This document shows, piece after piece, positions 33,853 through 45,337 of a stretch of 64,000 nt of DNA. Position 1 is the first letter of the stretch, and each line of letters opens with the position of its first letter. Source of the stretch: Saccharopolyspora indica (GTDB lineage: Bacteria; Actinomycetota; Actinomycetes; Mycobacteriales; Pseudonocardiaceae). The DNA is taken from assembly GCF_027853965.1 (NCBI RefSeq), contig NZ_JAQGLB010000011.1:62001-126000 (forward strand), written 5' to 3'. Below the pieces are notes generated by a model. That model had not been told where the DNA came from and ran no database searches. It was given only the letters and a program-made list of their open reading frames with translations. The position numbers were made by a program, and so were the translations under genes.

Positions 33853-34359
33853 ATGGATCTCCACAAGCGGACCGAGCCGTCGCGGGTGGCCGACGACCGG
33901 TCCTCGTTGACCGGGTTCCTCCAATACCAGCGCGAGACCTTGGCCTTGAAGTGCGCGGGTCTGACGGCCGATCAGCTCAGGCGACGCGCGGTTCCGCCTT
34001 CGGCGCTGTCGCTGCTCGGCCTGGTCCGGCACGTGGCCGAGGTCGAGCGGAGCTGGTTCCGCGTGGTGCTCCGCGGTGAGAACGTCCCGCCGCACTGGCA
34101 TCGCCCGGTTCCTGGTCGGTTCGCCGAGTTCGACGTCGACTCGGCCGATCCGGCGGAGGCGTTCGAGATCTGGGCGGAGGAGTGCGCGCGGTCGCGCGCC
34201 ACTGTGGACGGATTCGAGTCGCTCGACACGACCGTGCAGTGGCGGGGCGAGGTCTACTCGCTCCGCTACGTCATCACGCACATGATCGAGGAGTACGCGC
34301 GGCACAACGGTCACGCCGACCTGCTCCGGGAGCGGATCGACGGGGCCACCGGGGAGTAG
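33853..34359 (+). CDS. DinB-superfamily protein (DUF664, possible thiol-dependent transferase)
   Basis: A 168-residue four-helix-bundle protein. The three metal-ligand His positions of the fold are seen: the His of LVRHVAEVERSWF near residue 59 and the HxxxH-like pair in ARHNGHADLLRERIDG near the C-terminus. This C-terminal signature is typical of the actinomycete DUF664/mycothiol-dependent group. The substrate is unknown. It converges on the protein kinase gene with a 6-bp gap. Confidence 0.87.
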   Translation: MDLHKRTEPSRVADDRSSLTGFLQYQRETLALKCAGLTADQLRRRAVPPSALSLLGLVRHVAEVERSWFRVVLRGENVPPHWHRPVPGRFAEFDVDSADPAEAFEIWAEECARSRATVDGFESLDTTVQWRGEVYSLRYVITHMIEEYARHNGHADLLRERIDGATGE

Positions 34360-34365
34360 GCGGGT

Positions 34366-36264
34366 TCAGCCTCCGTAGTTCTGGGGGCCGACGGTGCTGC
34401 GGGCCTCGCTGCCCGCCGACTGGAGGGCCGCGTCTCCGGAGTCGTCGCCTCGCAGGTCGATGTACTTGGACTGGGCGACGATCACGTAGCGGTGGTCCTG
34501 GCCGATGTACTGCCACTCGTCCGCGCCGGCCACGTTTCCGTCGCACACCCCCGCGCCGGGGCCGGAGTCCGGGTCCCAGCAGTCGAGGTGCAGGTAGTCC
34601 ATGGCGTCGAACTTCTCCTCCACGGCGGAGGCCGTGGCGTAGTCGGCGAACGGGAAGACCCAGACGGTGGTGATGATCTGCGCGTCGTCGTCGACGAAGT
34701 TGGCCACCATCATCTGCGAGCAGCCGTTGTCGGTCAGCACCGGGCGGACCTCGTCGTCGGCGCCTTCGGTGCATTCGTTCGTGGAACCGGCCGCGTAGGT
34801 GTGCCGCTTGCCGGTGTCGTCGGTGAAGTCGTCCGGCATGAACGCGTCCAGGGTGAACGGAGTCGGGTCGGTCGCGGCGTCGTCGAGCGATCCGGCGTTG
34901 GAGCTCGCCGTCTCAGTCGTGGTGGAGGCGCCGGACGATTCCGTCGGGTACTCCTCCGACGAGGTGGTGGCGGACGGCGTTGCCGGTGAACCCAGGTGGG
35001 TGCCCGGGCCGGAACCGAGGTAGAGCACGACGATCACGATCAGCGCGACCAGCGTGGCCCCGCCGAGCACCGAACCGAGAACGACGAGCCAGATCGGCGT
35101 CGTCTTCGCCGGTGTCACGTGCGGCGGAGGAGGCGCGGGGAAGGGCCCGGTCGGCGGATGCAGCGCGTGCGGCCCGGATGCTGCGGCCGGGGGAAACGCG
35201 TGCGGCGAGGAAGGGGTGACCGGGGGCAGCGTGTGCGGCGGATGTGGCGGGGGAGGCGTGGCCGGTTGCGGCGGTGTGGACAGCGTGGGAGGCGGGACCG
35301 GCCCAGGCAGCGTGCCCGGCGGGCGAGACACGACCGGCGCCGGGGCCGGGGCGAGTGCCTGCCCGGCGAGCGGGTCGATCTTGGTCGCGGCGATGGTCGC
35401 CGTCCTGCGCTCGTCGATCATGCTGACGACTTCCGCGGGCAGCCAGCGGGTCCGGTCGCCGGTCAGGTCGGCGAGGGAGTTGAGCAGCTGCTTGGCCGTC
35501 GGCCGGTCGTCCGGGTCCTTGACCAGGCAGGTGCTGATGATCCGGGCGAGCTCACCCGGCAGCTGGTCGAGGCCGGACAGGTCGGGCGCCTCGTGCACGA
35601 CGCGGTACAGGATCGCCTGGGACTCGCCGCCGCTGAACGGTCCGCGACCGGTCGCGGCGAACACCAGCAGCGAACCCAGGGCGAACACGTCGGCGGGCGC
35701 TCCGACCGGCTCGCCCTTGGCCTGCTCGGGCGACATGAACGCGGGCGTTCCGAAGACCTCCGCGGTGTGGGTCTCGTTCACCGCTCGCGCGATGCCGAAG
35801 TCGATCACCCGCGGGCCGTCCTCGGCCAGGATCACGTTGCTGGGTTTGAGGTCGCGGTGCACCACCTCGCAGGCGTGCACGGCGCCGAGCCCCTCGGCCA
35901 GGCCCGCGCCGAGCGTGCTGAGCGCCGATGGCGGCAGCGGCCCCTCCTGCTTCACGGCCTCGTGCAGCGTGGGACCCGGGATGTAGGAGGTGACCAGCCA
36001 CGGCGCATCGGCGTCGGGATCGGCGTCGACCACCTGCGCGGTGTAGAAGCCCGACACCGCGCGCGCGGCGGTGACCTCCCGCGCGAACCTGCGCCGGAAG
36101 TCCGGATCGTCGCCGAGCTCCGGCCGCACGACCTTCACCGCGACCAGCCGCCCACCGCGCGACACGCCGAGGTACACCCGGCCCATCCCGCCGCGCCCCA
36201 GGCGATTCAGCAGTCGGTACGACCCCACCTCGTGCGGATCGTCCGGCAGCAGAGCTCCCAGCAA
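34366..36264 (-). CDS. PknB-type Ser/Thr protein kinase with one membrane helix and an extracytoplasmic domain
   Basis: A 632-residue receptor-like kinase. The kinase domain (about 15-275) has GRGGMGRVYLG, the Lys of VAVKVVRPE, HRDLKPSN, DFGIAR and TPAFMSPEQ. A Pro/His-rich linker is followed by a membrane helix (WLVVLGSVLGGATLVALIVI) near 385-405 and an outer domain of about 200 residues with four Cys and no PASTA repeats. The start is TTG after AGGGGG. The gene is divergent from the FHA-domain gene, a likely substrate or reader of kinase signalling. Confidence 0.92.
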   Translation of the reverse strand: MLGALLPDDPHEVGSYRLLNRLGRGGMGRVYLGVSRGGRLVAVKVVRPELGDDPDFRRRFAREVTAARAVSGFYTAQVVDADPDADAPWLVTSYIPGPTLHEAVKQEGPLPPSALSTLGAGLAEGLGAVHACEVVHRDLKPSNVILAEDGPRVIDFGIARAVNETHTAEVFGTPAFMSPEQAKGEPVGAPADVFALGSLLVFAATGRGPFSGGESQAILYRVVHEAPDLSGLDQLPGELARIISTCLVKDPDDRPTAKQLLNSLADLTGDRTRWLPAEVVSMIDERRTATIAATKIDPLAGQALAPAPAPVVSRPPGTLPGPVPPPTLSTPPQPATPPPPHPPHTLPPVTPSSPHAFPPAAASGPHALHPPTGPFPAPPPPHVTPAKTTPIWLVVLGSVLGGATLVALIVIVVLYLGSGPGTHLGSPATPSATTSSEEYPTESSGASTTTETASSNAGSLDDAATDPTPFTLDAFMPDDFTDDTGKRHTYAAGSTNECTEGADDEVRPVLTDNGCSQMMVANFVDDDAQIITTVWVFPFADYATASAVEEKFDAMDYLHLDCWDPDSGPGAGVCDGNVAGADEWQYIGQDHRYVIVAQSKYIDLRGDDSGDAALQSAGSEARSTVGPQNYGG

Positions 36265-36524
36265 GGACCGGCCCCCTCACAACATCACCCGAACGAGATC
36301 GTCCCGATCATGACACCCGAAAACCCCCGGCAACCCGGGTTTCCGCAGATTGCCGTGGCCGGATGGTCCGGTCACGAGTGGTGACCGTCACGTCGGGTAG
36401 GTGGGGGACTTGGGACGAAGGTCCTGGCCACGGAGCGTGGTTGTTCGGCATGCTGGCTGTAGTCGCCCAGTCCTGGTCGGGGCAGTCCGGGCGGCTTCCG
36501 TGCCTTTCTGCGAGGAGTACGACC

Positions 36525-36950
36525 ATGGATGACACCCGGTTCCAGGCGTCCGAAACCACTGGTGTCGCGACGGCGGACCAGACGATGCGGACGCTGCTGG
36601 AGGCCGTGCCGGCCGCTCAGGTCGTCCCGGCGCCGCGCGATTCCGAGGAGTCCGGCGGGCGGCCCCGGCTGGTCATCAACCGGGGGCCCGGCGCGGGCAC
36701 CGGCTTCGCGATCGGTGGTCCGAGCATCACGATCGGGCGAGATCGGGACTGCGACATCGTGGTGGAGGACATGACCGTGTCGCGGGTGCACGCCGAGCTG
36801 CGGCTGCGGGACGGCAAGTACGTCGTGGTGGACGGTGGTTCGCTCAACGGCACCTACCTCAACCGGCAGCCGGTGGACATCGCCGAGCTGGGCGATGGCG
36901 ACGAGCTCTGGATCGGGCGGGTCCGCTTCACCTTCCGCAGCGGCGGCTGA
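36525..36950 (+). CDS. FHA-domain phosphothreonine-binding protein (GarA-like)
   Basis: A 141-residue protein. A flexible N-terminus is followed by an FHA domain with [22 protein letters not shown] and GSLNGTYLN, the conserved Gly-Arg, Ser, His and Asn residues that bind phosphothreonine. The N-terminal SETTG (residues 9-13) resembles the ETTS phosphorylation motif of mycobacterial GarA, so a nearby PknB-type kinase might phosphorylate it and cause an intramolecular switch. GAGGAG precedes the ATG. It stands between the kinase and the DevR-like regulator. Confidence 0.9.
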   Translation: MDDTRFQASETTGVATADQTMRTLLEAVPAAQVVPAPRDSEESGGRPRLVINRGPGAGTGFAIGGPSITIGRDRDCDIVVEDMTVSRVHAELRLRDGKYVVVDGGSLNGTYLNRQPVDIAELGDGDELWIGRVRFTFRSGG

Positions 36951-36990
36951 GACCGGCCGCTCCTACAGTGGGGATGTGGGAGGCCCCGGC

Positions 36991-39412
<2,422 letters not shown>

Positions 39413-39476
39413 TCCCGGAAACGCCGTCCGGATAATCGTTTTCGCCCGGGGCGCTCGTCGTGGCAAGATCTCGCGG

Positions 39477-40022
39477 ATGTCCGCATCGCGCGTTGAGCTG
39501 CTGCGCTGGCAGTTCGAGATGACCTGGTCGTTGTTCGAGTTCCACCTCGCCGAACTGGTGCCCGCCGACGTCCGCTGGGAACCGGCCGAGCACTGCTGGA
39601 CCGTGCGGCCCGGTTCCGGCGGCTGGGAACCGGACTTCGCCGAGGTGGAGCCCGATCCGATCCCGGTCCCCACGATCGCCTGGACCACCTGGCACATCGG
39701 CTGGTGGTGGTCGGTGACCCTGGACCACACCGAGGGCAGACCGCCGCGCGAGCGCACCGACGTCGAGTGGCCGGGCGAGGAGTCGGTCGTCGAGTGGCTG
39801 CGCGGGCTGCGCGCGGAGTGGTCGGCGGTGCTGGACCGCCTCACCGATGCGGAGCTGGACGCTCCCGCGCCGTTCCCGTGGCAGGGCGACCCGGACAAGA
39901 CCGTGGCGCACATGCTGGCGTGGGTGAACGCCGAGCTGATGAAGAACGTCGCCGAGATCGGCCAGCTCCGCCTCCTGCGCACTGCTTCTGGAGAGGCCGC
40001 TGTGGGAAGCGGGTGCCGCTGA
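39477..40022 (+). CDS. DinB-superfamily protein
   Basis: A 181-residue DinB_2-type four-helix protein with aromatic-rich helices. Candidate metal His residues are in TTWHIGWWWSVTLDH near residue 73 and in VAHMLAWVNAELMKN near 145. It resembles uncharacterised actinomycete DinB proteins, not the DUF664 copy at 33853-34359. The downstream end lies 7 bp from a convergent gene. Function is unknown. Confidence 0.8.
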   Translation: MSASRVELLRWQFEMTWSLFEFHLAELVPADVRWEPAEHCWTVRPGSGGWEPDFAEVEPDPIPVPTIAWTTWHIGWWWSVTLDHTEGRPPRERTDVEWPGEESVVEWLRGLRAEWSAVLDRLTDAELDAPAPFPWQGDPDKTVAHMLAWVNAELMKNVAEIGQLRLLRTASGEAAVGSGCR

Positions 40023-40029
40023 CCCGCCG

Positions 40030-40470
40030 CTAGCCGCGGTGGACCCGCTCCTGCGGTGGGATGCGCTCGACCTCCGGTGCGTGCCGGGCGGCCGGGATCG
40101 GCGGCTCCGGCCGCTCGTGCGAACGGGTGGCTGCCCAACCGCAGGCGGTGCCCACGACCGCCGCGCCTCCCAGCACGCCCAGCCGGACCAGATCCGCCGA
40201 TCCTTCCCAGATCAGCTCTCCGCGCACGTGGATCACGAAGCTGTTCAGCAGCATCCAGCACACCACCGCGGTGGCCAGCGCACCCGGGAGGTTCCGGATC
40301 GCGCCCGCGTAGGCGAAGGTGACGAGGCCCAGCACGGTCAGCGCCGCAGTCGGCTCGCCGTACCACCAAGCGGCCGCTCCGGCGGGCGCCATCCCCGCGG
40401 ACGCGACGAAGAACCCCACCGCGGAGGCCGTTGCAGCCCCTGCGACGGGCGGGTCGTGAGCACGCATCAC
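40030..40470 (-). CDS. Hypothetical four-helix membrane protein
   Basis: A protein of about 146 residues with four hydrophobic helices (AATASAVGFFVASAGMAPAG, AALTVLGLVTFAYAGAI, LATAVVCWMLLNSFVI and LGVLGGAAVVGTACGWAA) and a Pro/Arg-rich tail. Three consecutive in-frame starts (TTG, GTG, ATG) follow GGAGG; I take GTG at nine bases. It lies 28 bp after a 28-residue membrane peptide gene, and both are probably cotranscribed. I do not recognise it. Confidence 0.65.
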   Translation of the reverse strand: MMRAHDPPVAGAATASAVGFFVASAGMAPAGAAAWWYGEPTAALTVLGLVTFAYAGAIRNLPGALATAVVCWMLLNSFVIHVRGELIWEGSADLVRLGVLGGAAVVGTACGWAATRSHERPEPPIPAARHAPEVERIPPQERVHRG

Positions 40471-40498
40471 CAACCACCGCCTCCTGCGGCAAGCGGCC

Positions 40499-40585
40499 TC
40501 ACCGCCACCTGGCCAGCCCGCGCAGCGTCAGCGCCACGGCGACGAACAGGACGATCAACCCGACGGCCCACAACAGGTCCGGCAT
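40499..40585 (-). CDS. Tiny single-helix membrane protein (28 residues)
   Basis: A short open frame encoding MPDLLWAVGLIVLFVAVALT followed by LRGLARWR: one hydrophobic helix and a basic C-terminus. AGGAGG lies nine bases before the ATG, which makes translation plausible despite the size. Its form is like KdpF-type or other small membrane-protein modulators. It is followed by the four-helix protein gene on the same strand. No function can be assigned. Confidence 0.5.
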   Translation of the reverse strand: MPDLLWAVGLIVLFVAVALTLRGLARWR

Positions 40586-40752
40586 TCGGTGCCGCCTCCT
40601 CGTGAGTTCTCCTGCCGACGCCTCCAGTACACGCCTCCGGGCCGGACGCGGGAAGCTCGCTTGACGGGATCCGTACGCGCACCGCGCCGGGCCGCACGCG
40701 GTGTTGACGGTGCGGCGGAAAATCCGTTGCCCTGATCGGTAAAGTCGGTTTC

Positions 40753-41685
40753 ATGGACAGGACGGGCAGCACCGGCAGGGTGGCGGCGGAGGTCTTCGGC
40801 AGGCACGGGGTGGATCTCGGCGACGCCCGGCGGGGCACGGGCTGGACGAACCACACCTGGCTCGCCGACGAGCTCGTCGTCCGCGTCGCGCCCGATCCGG
40901 GTTCGGGCGACCTGCTCCGCGAGCTGAAGCTGGTCGAACTGCTCCCGGCGGAGGTCGGCTACCCGGAGATCGTCGATGCCGGCGTGCTCGACGGGCACGA
41001 GTGGGTGCTCAGCCGGCGCGTGGTGGGGGAGAACCTGGACGAGGTCTGGCCGTCGCTGGACCACGCGGCCCGATCGCGCGCGATCGAGCAGATGTGGGAG
41101 CGCGCTCGTCACGTCCACCGCGTCGACATCGCCGCGGCCGCCCCGCACGCCCGCAGCCGCTCGCCGTTCTTCCCGGACAGCCCGGCGGAGGTCGATGCGT
41201 CGTTCGAGCGGATCGTCGCGGCCGGGATGCTCGCCGAACGCCAGACCAGCGGCCTCCAGCAGGCGCTCAAGCGGTTCTGGGCCGCGCTGCCGATGGCACC
41301 GCGCGCGTTGAACCACGGCGACCTGTGCGCGCCGAACACGTTGTGGCACGAGGGTTCGGTCGCGGCGCTGCTGGACTTCGAGTTCGCCGTCGTCGCGCCC
41401 ACCGCGATCGACCTCAACGAGATGGTCAAGATCGCCTTCGGGCCGGGCGACGCCGCCGAGCGCGAGCCGCTGCAGGGCGTGGTGCGCGAGATCGCCGGGT
41501 CGGCGCTGGCCGCGGCGGGCGGGCCGGACGTGCTGATCGGCTACTCGATCATGCTGGAAACCTGGATGCTGGACCAGGATCTCGCCGCGGCGGAACCGGA
41601 CCTGGACGACCGCGCCAATTCGACCGCGATGCTCACCGCCTTCGCCGAGGACGACGGCGGGTACTTCGCCCCGATCCTGCCCTGA
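40753..41685 (+). CDS. APH-fold phosphotransferase family protein
   Basis: A 310-residue aminoglycoside/choline-kinase-fold enzyme. The catalytic loop LNHGDLCAPNTL near residue 188 (Asp base and Asn) and the metal-binding LLDFEFAV near 208 are intact. The N-lobe contains ELVVRVAPDPG with weak conservation of the usual Lys. Substrate could be an aminoglycoside, a macrolide or a metabolic alcohol; nothing nearby decides. It converges on the M50 protease gene with a 1-bp gap. Confidence 0.85.
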   Translation: MDRTGSTGRVAAEVFGRHGVDLGDARRGTGWTNHTWLADELVVRVAPDPGSGDLLRELKLVELLPAEVGYPEIVDAGVLDGHEWVLSRRVVGENLDEVWPSLDHAARSRAIEQMWERARHVHRVDIAAAAPHARSRSPFFPDSPAEVDASFERIVAAGMLAERQTSGLQQALKRFWAALPMAPRALNHGDLCAPNTLWHEGSVAALLDFEFAVVAPTAIDLNEMVKIAFGPGDAAEREPLQGVVREIAGSALAAAGGPDVLIGYSIMLETWMLDQDLAAAEPDLDDRANSTAMLTAFAEDDGGYFAPILP

Positions 41686-41686
41686 G

Positions 41687-43006
41687 TCACGCGCGTGAGC
41701 GGCGGATCCGGCGGACGAGGCCGCGGCCGAGGTTGTAGAGGACGAGCGTGATGCCGGCCCACGGCAGCACCAGCAGGAGCATCCGCAGGACACCGACCGC
41801 GGCCGCCGCTGCGTCGCCTGCTCCGATCGCGCTGCCCACGCCGTCCCAGTGCGCGCCGAGTGCTTGCCAGACCACGGGCAGGACGAGGGGCGCGAGCACC
41901 AGGAACCCGATGATCCAGTACGCCAGGCACGGGATCACCAGCACCACCCAGGCCGTGATCACCCAGCGGACCCAGGGTTTGAGCTCGCGGACCCGGGGGT
42001 GCGGCGGACGGCCCGGCAGCATGCTGCGCAGGACCGGGCCCATCCGGTCGAACAGGTCGGGAACGCCGACCAGATCGCTCAGGACGTAGTAGCCGTCCAG
42101 CCGGATCGACGGCACGAACTGCCAGATCGTCGAGACCTGCCAGGCCACCAGCGAGACGAGCAGCCAGGGCAGCCCGGTCACCGCGAAGACGGCGATCATC
42201 ACCAGCATGGCGAGCACGTTGAAGTAGAGGCCGCCCAGGTCGGTGCGCAGCCGGCCGCCCCGGCTGAGCCGGTAGGAATCGGTGACGGTGCTGTACATCG
42301 CCGGCCACACCAGGTAGATCCCCACGCCCATCGCACCCGGCCGCGCGCCGCCGTAGCGGCACGCCGCGACGTGCCCGCACTCGTGGAACATCCCGGAGAG
42401 CACGAGCACGCCCAGCACCAGCAGGATCTGCTCCGGCCGGTCGACCAGTTCCCGCGCGCCCGCCAGGAGTTGCGCGACTCCGCCCTGGGCGGCGAGCCAG
42501 ACCTCGGCGGCGACGAACGCCACCAGGGCCAGGACGACGACCGGTGGCCAGAACAACGGCTGGAACACCCGGGCGATCACCGCGACGACGTGCTCGGGGA
42601 CCAGCGCGACGCGGAACTTCAGCGCCAGCAACCGATCCCGGCCCTTCGGCAGCGGCCCGGGCTGGTCCGGTGCGTGCTCGGCGACGATGATTCCCGCGCG
42701 GCGCAACCGGTTCTCGACGAGGTAGGAAACCTGCCCGGCGGTGATCTCGCGGCCCCACTCGGCGCTCAGGTCGGCGGCCAGCTGCGCGTAGGTGCGGTGG
42801 CCGTCGAGCCCGGCCGCCACGAGGTAGAGCAGGTGGGAGAGCTGCAGGACCTGGCCGTCGGCGCGGCGGACCAGGTAGGGCGGTTCGCGGTGGCCGGAGC
42901 CCTGGTACCGGCCGATCAGCTCGGTTCCCGCGACCAGTGCGGGCACCACGAGCTGTGCGACGTCCTCATCGGCCGCGGGCTCGCTGCGGTGCCCTTCTGC
43001 GACCAT
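41687..43006 (-). CDS. M50-family membrane metalloprotease with PqqD-like N-terminal domain
   Basis: A 439-residue protein. The N-terminal 100 residues look like a PqqD-type winged domain (DGQVLQLSHLLYLVAAGLDG, YAQLAADLS, LVENRLRRAGI), the fold that binds leader peptides in RiPP systems. The rest is membrane-embedded: a helix ending in the zinc motif FHECGHVAA (HExxH), then more helices with SIRLDGYYVLSDL, the LDG element of site-2-type proteases. ATG follows GAGGAG by five bases. It is downstream of a Gly-rich peptide gene on the same strand. It could cut this peptide or act as its transport/processing enzyme. Confidence 0.85.
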   Translation of the reverse strand: MVAEGHRSEPAADEDVAQLVVPALVAGTELIGRYQGSGHREPPYLVRRADGQVLQLSHLLYLVAAGLDGHRTYAQLAADLSAEWGREITAGQVSYLVENRLRRAGIIVAEHAPDQPGPLPKGRDRLLALKFRVALVPEHVVAVIARVFQPLFWPPVVVLALVAFVAAEVWLAAQGGVAQLLAGARELVDRPEQILLVLGVLVLSGMFHECGHVAACRYGGARPGAMGVGIYLVWPAMYSTVTDSYRLSRGGRLRTDLGGLYFNVLAMLVMIAVFAVTGLPWLLVSLVAWQVSTIWQFVPSIRLDGYYVLSDLVGVPDLFDRMGPVLRSMLPGRPPHPRVRELKPWVRWVITAWVVLVIPCLAYWIIGFLVLAPLVLPVVWQALGAHWDGVGSAIGAGDAAAAAVGVLRMLLLVLPWAGITLVLYNLGRGLVRRIRRSRA

Positions 43007-43074
43007 CACGACTCCTCGGAAGTGCTGACGGGTGGTGCGCCGAGCGGTCGGCGCACCACCTCCGGCAGCCGGGA

Positions 43075-43452
43075 TCAGCTCGGGTTGCCGCCGCCTTGGC
43101 CGCCGATGCCGTTGCCGCCGACGCCATCGCCGCCGATGCCGTCGCCGCCATCACCACCGTCGCCGCCGTCGCCGCCGCTACCGCCGTCGCCGCCGTTGCC
43201 GCCGTTGCCGCCGCCTTGCCCACCGCCTTGGCCGCCACCGGTACCGCCGTCGCCACCGGTGACGTCACCGGTGGTCGTGACGTCGTTGTCCCCGTAGGCC
43301 TCGACGTGGGTGTGCGGATCCGGGTCCAGGACCACGACGTCCGCGCCGTTCCACGGGAGCCAGAAGGTCGACATGACGGTGCGCGCGGGCAGGAACTCCA
43401 CCCGCTGCACCTCGATCTCGTCGGGGCTCAGCGGTCCAGAGGTTCGTGGCAT
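43075..43452 (-). CDS. Gly-rich peptide with EFLPxRTVMST core (paralogue A, precursor-like)
   Basis: A 125-residue protein in two parts. The N-terminus (SPDEIEVQRVEFLPARTVMS) carries a core shared by two other peptides in this region. After an acidic linker (VVVLDPDPHTHVEAYGDNDV) comes a long tract of GG-D/N/Q repeats ending GGQGGGNPS. AAGGAG precedes the ATG. There is no signal peptide. It lies 69 bp before the M50/PqqD-like protease gene in the same orientation, as a precursor and its processing protein would. I know no named family that fits. Confidence 0.8.
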   Translation of the reverse strand: MPRTSGPLSPDEIEVQRVEFLPARTVMSTFWLPWNGADVVVLDPDPHTHVEAYGDNDVTTTGDVTGGDGGTGGGQGGGQGGGNGGNGGDGGSGGDGGDGGDGGDGIGGDGVGGNGIGGQGGGNPS

Positions 43453-43626
43453 CAGGTGCTCCTTCGCAAACTCAGTGAATTCACCGGAAGAACCGGCCAC
43501 CCCCTCGGAGAACGCGCTCCAGTGGCACGTTCCTGGCGCACGGGGCAGAACGTAGGAGCACCGGGCGCGCGGTGCACCTCGAATCACCCGCTCGGGTGCG
43601 CGATCTTTCGGGGTGGTCGTTCTGGA

Positions 43627-44842
43627 TCAGGGGTTGCGGCGACCGGTTTCGGTGCCGGTGGTGGCGAGGTGACCGCCGGGGCCGCCCGCACCGCCGGTGC
43701 CACCTGCGTCGGCGACGCCGTTGAGACCGCGCAGGCCCGGGATGCCGGGCGTGATCCCGTCGCCGCCGGTACCGCCGTCCCCGCCGTCGCCGCCCGGACC
43801 GCTGATGGTGTGCACGGTGGCCCGGCCGTCGCCCTCGGACATGATGTTGCCGATGTTGGCGACGCCGCCGTCCCCGCCGGTGCCGCCCGTTCCACCGGCG
43901 CCTTCTACCTCGTTGTCCGCGGCCGCCCTGGACGGTGATGTCGTCGACGCCGGTGCTGACGATCGTGCCGGTCTCGCCGTTGGCCGCACCGCCACGTCCG
44001 TTGGCCCGCTCGCTGCCACCGCCGCCGTTGCCGCCTTCCCCGCCGTTGCCGCTGCGGGTGCTCGCGGTCGCATCGCCGCCGACGCCGCCGGTTCCGCCGG
44101 TTCCGCTGTCGCCGCCGGTGATCGTGACGGTGTTCTCGCCCTCGCCCGGGTAGATGCGGCCGAGGTTCCCGGTGCCGCCGTCGCCGGCGTTGCCGCCGCG
44201 GCCGCCGCGGGAGTCGGCGGGATCGGTGGTGCCCGTGCCGCCGTCGCCGCCCACCCCGCCGTTGCCGCCCTTGCCGCCGGTGACGGTGATCGTGTTGTTC
44301 CCGGTGCCGCCGTTGATCACGCCGGACTCGGCCACCCCGGGCCCGCCGGTGCCGCCGTGGCCACCGACCCCCGCGCTGCCCCCGGCTCGCGCGCTGGGGC
44401 CGGCCACGCCGTTGGTCCCGGCCGTGCCACCGGTGCTGCCGCCGTCCTCGCCCCCGTTCTCGCCGTTCCTGGTGTCGCCGCTGCGGCCGTCGAGGTGGCC
44501 GTTGCCGCCCTTGCCGCCGTTCCCGCCCGCTCGGCCGGTGACGATGATGAGGTCGTCCCCGGCGCCCGCGTTGACGGTGCCCGCGACGGCCCCGGTGAGG
44601 TAGAAGCGGTCGTTGCCGTCGCTGCCGTCGAGCGTGGTGCCCTCCGGGACGCCGCGGTCGCAGACGACGTCCACCCCGGAGCCGTTCGAGGTCCGCGTGC
44701 AGGACGGCGGTGCTGCCTGGGCGGCCGGGACCGCGGCGATGCTGAAGGTGACGGCGAGCATGGCGGCGCTCGGCAGCGGCCACCAGTGCTGGGCCTGCCG
44801 GACCGGACCGCCGTCAGCGGTCCGAGGTGGGCGATTGCGCAT
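43627..44842 (-). pseudogene. Secreted RTX/PGRS-like Gly-rich repeat protein with an apparent frameshift
   Basis: Starts MRNRPPRTADGG with AAGGAG eight bases upstream, followed by a signal peptide ending AVPAAQA. The mature part alternates GGxGG stretches with RTX-like units: NAGAGDDLIIVTG, GTGNNTITVTG, GEGENTVTITG, GVDDITVQG. After VQGG (near 43920) the frame turns into Arg-rich nonsense. The next frame continues the pattern (DNEVEGAGGTGGTGGDGG, GDGRATVHTISG) to a stop at 43627. Removing one C from GGCGGCCGCGG restores one protein of about 405 residues. In the original frame the open frame runs on to 43481. This is a real mutation, a sequencing error or a recoding site. Confidence 0.7.
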
Positions 44843-45337
44843 CGGCACTTCTCCTTACCCGGGATGGTTTCGGCTGGGCCAAACAGCGCGGGAGTCTAGG
44901 CCGAACGGATCAGCGGTGGTGGTATCCGAGCGGGCGACGTTGGGGGATTCGGGTGCGGACCACCCGAATCGGTGGTGGCCCGCCCGGCCGCGCGCCGGAG
45001 CGGCTGCGGACCGCATTCCCGGGGCACCGCGACTCCGAATTCCGAAGCGCGCTTCGTGCGGTTCTTTTCCGGGGGAGCGGTTCTCTCCGCAATTCGCGGT
45101 AGTGCGTCTAACCGTTCCGATTGCTTCGGGTGAATCTCCAATATGCGGTGCCACCAGGCATTTTCTGCCGAGTTGCGGATGTTGGTTGTTTTCGGACTGC
45201 GCTGGTTCTCGGGGGCATTTACCCTCCGATCTGATGCCGGCGAATCTGGGGCGTTGGATGGGGATCTGGGTTTTCGACCTTGTCCGGCATCGATCTCCGG
45301 CTGCATTCCGAGCCCGTTCCAACTGGGGAGGATGAAA
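44843..45337. other. Long intergenic region with lower GC between divergent Gly-rich genes
   Basis: About 495 bp without a convincing gene, visibly less GC-rich than its surroundings (for example around 45100-45230). It separates the minus-strand secreted repeat protein from the plus-strand peptide B and must contain both promoters. The frame of peptide B stays open back to 45143, but that upstream part lacks a ribosome site and resembles neither paralogue. I see no clear inverted repeat or promoter consensus. Confidence 0.5.

Noticed and set aside
43075-44700. Gly-codon repeats that look like a CRISPR array or tandem satellite
   Set aside because: The repeats are GGN-rich codon runs in frame with Gly-rich proteins, irregular in length, without constant repeats and unique spacers.
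43627-44842. PE_PGRS protein of mycobacterial type
   Set aside because: The GGxGG tracts are similar, but there is no PE domain. The protein has a signal peptide and RTX-like units.
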